A stretch of DNA of 64,000 bases from Niebla homalea (lineage: Eukaryota > Ascomycota > Lecanoromycetes > Lecanorales > Ramalinaceae), in the NCBI GenBank assembly GCA_019925105.1, contig JAHGAU010000001.1, positions 2,852,001-2,916,000 of the forward strand, written 5' to 3'. This document shows, in pieces, positions 59,293 to 64,000 of this stretch. The number at the start of each line of letters is the position of its first letter. Position 1 is the first letter of the stretch. A program made the position numbers and the translations under genes. Under the pieces are notes generated by a model, which saw only the letters and a list, made by a program, of their open reading frames with translations, was not told the origin of the DNA and ran no database searches.

Positions 59293-60486
59293 AATATAAA
59301 TTATTTAAGCCCGAAAAACCTTACTATTTAATATATAATCTAGATTTTTAAGTAATTATTTTAACTTATAAAGAATTAAAATTAAGCATAAATAAAAATA
59401 TATTAAAAATAAAGTATTTACAGTTTAAGCTCGGTAAGTAAAAAGATTAATTAATAATAATACTCTTTTTATTCTTTTATTTTAAATATTTTCTTTCCTT
59501 TATTATATTAAATAAAATATTAAAAACTGTCTTAATATATATATTCATAATTAAGGATATAAACGACTTAAGCCGTTAAATAAAGAATATATAAAATAAA
59601 TAAACTTTATATAAAAAAGTAATTTTAAAGATTATTAATAAAAGTAATAATAATAATTTTACTTTTAATAAAATATTTAAGATTTAAAAAGCCGTAAATA
59701 ATTATAAACTTAAAAAAAAGAAACTTTATAATATTTAAGAACTACTTCTTATTAAATAATAATCCTTTATAAAGGCTTTTAATAAACGGTATTAAAATTA
59801 ATTAATATTAACGGGTTACTTAAAGAAATTAAATTAAAAAAAGCGGGGAAAAATAATATTAAATAAAAGCCTATTAAATTCTTTATAATTTAAAGTTAAA
59901 AAATTATAATTAATAAAAGTTAAATTAAATCCTTAGAAAGTTATACTTAATACGTATTCTTAAGAACTTCGGGATAAACGTTTAATTAATAATTAAAGTA
60001 ATAGTAAAAACGGAGCTTTAATAATATCCAGCTTAATATCATAAGATATTCTTATAATAAAAAGTATTATTAAAATTAATAAAAATATATAAACGAGAAA
60101 TAATTCTTTAATATAAAAACCTAAATTAAAACCTTAAATCGATTAACGTTAAATATTAAAGGAACTTAATTTAAATATTTTTATTATTATTTTATATAAG
60201 TTACTTAAGAATTAATTTAAAAAAGAATACCGGTAATTAATAAGTTTATTGGATTAATAAGCGTAATTTAAATAAATAAATATATAAAGATATATTATTA
60301 GAAGAATTAAGGGCCAGATAATAAAACCGCGCCGTATAAATTTAATATATAGTTACCGGACGTCCGTATAATATTTAAAAGGGTCCGGTAAATTATTTAT
60401 TATATAAAATACGTATTAAGATTATTAAACTCGTTAAGTTTATAAGATTATCCGTTATATTAATAAAAATAAAAGTATTAAAGATA

Positions 60487-60660
60487 TATTACGTGCAGGA
60501 TGCAGACAGGGTAGATCTTATCATGGTTTGCGGTACTAGCAAGCATGGTAGCCTAGCGTCTTGGCATGCGTACCCACATAATTAGCAATATTATTTATAG
60601 TTGCAATCCAGGCAGTTATTACTTTACCCTTAATACCTACACTTCGTCTTTTCCCTGATA
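60487..60660. repeat. LTR 1 of the small retroelement
   Basis: 174 bp, contains GCAGGATGCAGACAGGGTAG and CTTCGTCTTTTCCCTGATA. RIP-type changes are concentrated in its second half. Confidence 0.85.
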
Positions 60661-61543
60661 AATAATAGTAATAACTGAGTTTCAATTCTACTTATATCGT
60701 TATATATAAGAAAGACCATGGATATACCCTTACCGACCGGCTTAAATTATAGTACGTAAAGTACCTAGCTTTATAAATTACTGACTTCTAAGCACCCTTT
60801 AATTAACGGACTATATATAATTATACCTAACGTAATAAACCAGTAAATAATATATTCTCCTTTTAATAAATTAACTCTTTACTTTTAAAGACCTATAGAT
60901 ATGGTAATCTTAATTATTAATTTTACCTCCGGATATTTAATGCTTATAATAAGTAATAAAGACTTTATATTTAAAGTTTAATAGGGACGTAAGTTAAATA
61001 TAACGGGCAGAGAAGGATATTCTAAAATTATACGTTATAGGGTCGGTATAAAGGCTTTAAAAAACTATATATTATAAGGTCAGTATAAAGACCTTATTAT
61101 ACCTATATGCTTTACAATTAGCATAAAGGCCATATAGGGAGCATATACCACTGTAACGGTAAGAATAAGTTATTACTTAGTTTATAGTATATGATATTTA
61201 CGGCTTAATTAGCCAATTAATAAGCAAAAGCAAGATATAAGTAAGGGTAATAAGGATATATACCTACCCGGTAAAACCACGGAGATTTCATTTTTAATCG
61301 ACTCAGCTTAAATCCAATCGCTTAAAATCCACGATTATTTCCCGGGTTACGGTCCCGTTCGGTTCTCGTTAACTTTACCGTCTACTTTACCTTATTACTT
61401 AATAATTATATATTTAAATAACGTTATTTAAGTATTTAAGGCTTATTTTAAGCTACCTTTACCACCGAGAATATTAAAAATAATAATATTATATAATGGA
61501 TATTACGACGTAAACGTTAACTTTTTCTCTTTTTATAGGTACT

Positions 61544-61717
61544 TATTACGTACAGGATGCAGATAGGGTAGATCTTATTATGGTTTACGGTACTAGTAAA
61601 TATGGTAGCCTAGCGTTTTAACATACGCACCTACATAATTAGCAATACCGTTCATAGTTACAATCCAGGCAGTTACCACTCCACCCTCAATACCTGCACT
61701 TCGTCTTTTCCCTGACA
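61544..61717. repeat. LTR 2 of the small retroelement
   Basis: 174 bp, same length as LTR 1 without gaps; RIP-type changes are concentrated in its first half, and its end CCCTGACA is better preserved. Confidence 0.85.
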
Positions 61718-62764
61718 AGATATCTAAAATATTAATAAGGATTTTATTAATATCGTTAATCTTATTAATTTAATATTATTTATTATATTTAAAATAATTA
61801 TTATTTAATTTCTTTAAACCGTTTAAATAAAAATAAATAATTAAATAGAGTAAGTACCGGTTTATTTTAAATTAAATTAAGGATTATAATATAAAATAAA
61901 TAGCTTAAGCTTAAATATCGTTAACGGCGGATTTTAAAGGATAACGGTCGGAATTTAAAAGTTTAAAAAGGATTTAATTATAGTTTTAATTTTATTAAAA
62001 TAAGGGTTATTAAGTATTTAATTTTATAAAAGAATATTATTATATTTAAAGTAATATAATTATTTATATTAAAAGGCTTTTAAGGAATTATTTAAAAGCT
62101 TAAAGAAATAATTTATTATTAAATTTATATCTTTTTCTTTACGTAAATTAATTATATTATTAAGTAATATTACGTCTTAAAGTTTTTTTACCGCCGTAAA
62201 AGAATTAATAATATATAATATATAAAAGAGAATTTATATATAATTTAACGTATTACTTATTTATACTTAAAATATAATAATTATTTAACGTAAAAAGAAT
62301 CGGAGGAGGTTAATATTATTATATTTAATAATAAAGTATACTATTAAAAATAATTTTATTAATATATAAAAATATTAATAATTCTAGAACTTTTAATTAT
62401 AAATAAATTATTATAAATCTTCTTTAATTCTTAATAGTTAAAGTTATATTTAATAAGAAATCTATTTAAAAACGGATTCTTATAAAGTTTAATATTATAA
62501 TTTAAGTTGAAATAAAATATTTTCCGGTTATTAAATAATTATATTTTATTCTTAATAAAGAAATTAAATTTAAAAATTTACGATTCTTAACCGGTAATTA
62601 TATATAATTAAATCTTTAAGCGTTTTATAATTATTAAGTTACGTTATTTTAATCTTATTTTACGTATCCGTAATATATTAAAGGATTAAAAGATCTACCT
62701 AAGTATTTCCGCCGAAATAAATCCTATAAATTAATTAAATATAATTATAAATAAAATATTATAG

Positions 62765-63494
62765 GGGGCGAGCGTGGCAGAATAGCATTTTTAAGTACAG
62801 AAGATAAACTATAGAATAATCGAACATTTTAAGGGTAGGGGATAATTTCATTAAGAGCCCTTAAACCCTATCCGGTAAATTACGTAATTAATATAGATAA
62901 AACAATAATAAATATCCGACGATTCATTAATACCTATAGTTAACCTTAAATAAGCCTAGTTATTATATAAGGCCGGTAGAAAGGGGTTACGGGGATTTAA
63001 CGTTAAAAGGTTAAAGTTAAGATTAAATAAGGTTAATCCAAAAAGTTACGTAACGAAGTACTTAAGGTAAAGTTTAAGTATTAAGAGAAGTAAAATTATA
63101 TAATCGGGACCGTTTTTCCCCGATTAAGCTTAATATTACTATTAAATTTTTACCGCGGATTATAACGTTAAAAAATAAAAGATTCTTAACGGAAATAATA
63201 AATTAAGGATTTAAGGTAATTATTAATCTTAATTGGATTAACGTAAAAACTTAATTGTAATATTAAGGTAAATAACTACGGGGGAGAGGTTTTGATTTAA
63301 ATCGGGTTAATATCTAGGGTAAACTAGGGTTAAGTTAACCGATTACGGTTTCCTTTTCCCTTTTAAAATTGAAGTAATAAGTTCAAAATAAATATAAATA
63401 TTGAGATAACCGTAGCCCAGCCACCAGCATTATGGAACGCCGAAATTAACTCAAAGTAGCTAGACTCGTATATAAACAAATCAATCAATCAATC
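62765..63494 (+). mobile_element. SINE-like retroposon with 12-bp target duplication and AATC tail
   Basis: AAAATATTATAG is present directly before (62753-62764) and after (63495-63506) a 730-bp segment that starts GGGGCGAGCGTGGCAGAATA and ends in tandem AATC units. Long variable duplications plus a simple 3' tail are marks of LINE-mobilised elements. TGGCAGAATAG near the 5' end resembles a tRNA A box; a B box is only weakly present (ATCGAAC near 62817). Alternative: a 5'-truncated LINE. Confidence 0.7.
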
Positions 63495-64000
63495 AAAATA
63501 TTATAGCTTAATACTTATTATTAATTAATTAAATCGTTTATATAATTCCTTTAAAATATTATATCGTAATAATTTAATTACTTAAATTTTTTTTTATACC
63601 TTAAGATTATTAAAAATAAAATGAAAACTTTAACTAAAAAATATATTCTTTTTATTTATACCGAACTATATATTATAAATATTATTAAGGATATTAATAT
63701 TATTTAAGGTTATCCTTTTATTTTTTATAATTAATTTAATTAAAAAATATAATATTTTACACGGCTTTTATTTATTAAGGGTTAATATAACGTAAAATTA
63801 AGGAAAATCTTTAATATTATTCGCTTTATTATAAAGGTATTTAATAAAAGACTTAAGGTAATAAAGGCGGATTTAGAAATTAATTAATATCCGGAATAAT
63901 AAGATTATAATTAATTAATATTTATTTTTTAATTTTATTATTATATCCGATTTTACGGGTAATATTAAATAATAAAAGTAAGATTATTTAAGGTTATTAT

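Larger units (their letters stand above)
60487..61717. mobile_element. Small two-LTR retroelement (1231 bp), probably non-autonomous
   Basis: Two 174-bp direct repeats (60487-60660 and 61544-61717) bound an 883-bp interior; AGATA is duplicated at 60482-60486 and 61718-61722. The ends TATTACG and CTGA(C/T)A are read as TG...CA with RIP changes. The interior is too short for gag-pol and has no readable frame. All differences between the two LTRs that I see are C/T or G/A. Confidence 0.85.
57331..64000. mobile_element. RIP-degraded AT-rich repeat block (continues beyond window)
   Basis: About 6.7 kb of A/T-saturated DNA with no open frames, apart from three delimited insertions described separately. 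Word use (TTAATATT, CGTA, TAAAGCTT) is the same as in the interior of the transposon at 42142-45548. The original elements cannot be read, and the far border is outside the window. In this state such blocks are expected to be heterochromatic. Confidence 0.8.

Overview
The window is nuclear DNA of a filamentous ascomycete (Pezizomycotina, most likely a Dothideomycete). The evidence is short 46-60 nt introns with GT(A/G)NGT donors and CTGAC/CTAAC branch sites, a fungal highly reducing polyketide synthase, HET and NACHT-ankyrin genes, a fungal yapsin-like protease, and AT-rich blocks whose repeat copies differ by C/T and G/A transitions, the mark of repeat-induced point mutation (RIP). Many reading frames here open on TTG or GTG; starts below were moved to real ATG codons and introns were placed by hand from splice signals and reading-frame continuity.

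Positions 1-18041 are a GC-equilibrated housekeeping block: a probable FHA-protein C-terminus cut by the window edge, a 14-helix MFS transporter, an Erv25-like p24 cargo receptor, a secreted Ser/Thr/Asp-rich probable GPI protein, a complex I assembly factor (NDUFAF2/N7BML type), a calponin-homology actin-binding protein, the U1 snRNP C protein, and a multipass membrane protein of unknown function.

Positions 19165-23600 hold a decayed NACHT-ankyrin (NLR-like) gene with two nonsense codons and one frameshift. Its 3' tail runs into a strand-asymmetric satellite (C-rich, then switching to G-rich) and is copied in inverted orientation on the far side.

Positions 25468-40611 are again gene-rich: a 1750-residue disordered protein, a zinc alcohol dehydrogenase, a Flc/Pkd2-type TRP-like channel and a GPI-type aspartic protease.

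Positions 42090-64000 are accessory. A 3.5-kb RIP-degraded DNA transposon with perfect 52-bp terminal inverted repeats and a TA duplication is followed by an apparently intact 18-exon, 2374-residue HR-PKS (KS-AT-DH-psiMT-ER-KR-ACP) that uses two GC-AG introns, then a HET-domain gene, then an AT-rich block past 57.3 kb. In that AT block three small retroelements with exact target-site duplications can be delimited: a 147-bp solo LTR, a 1231-bp two-LTR element, and a 730-bp SINE-like element. The PKS and HET genes thus form an island between RIP-degraded repeats. No other biosynthetic gene lies beside the PKS inside the window.
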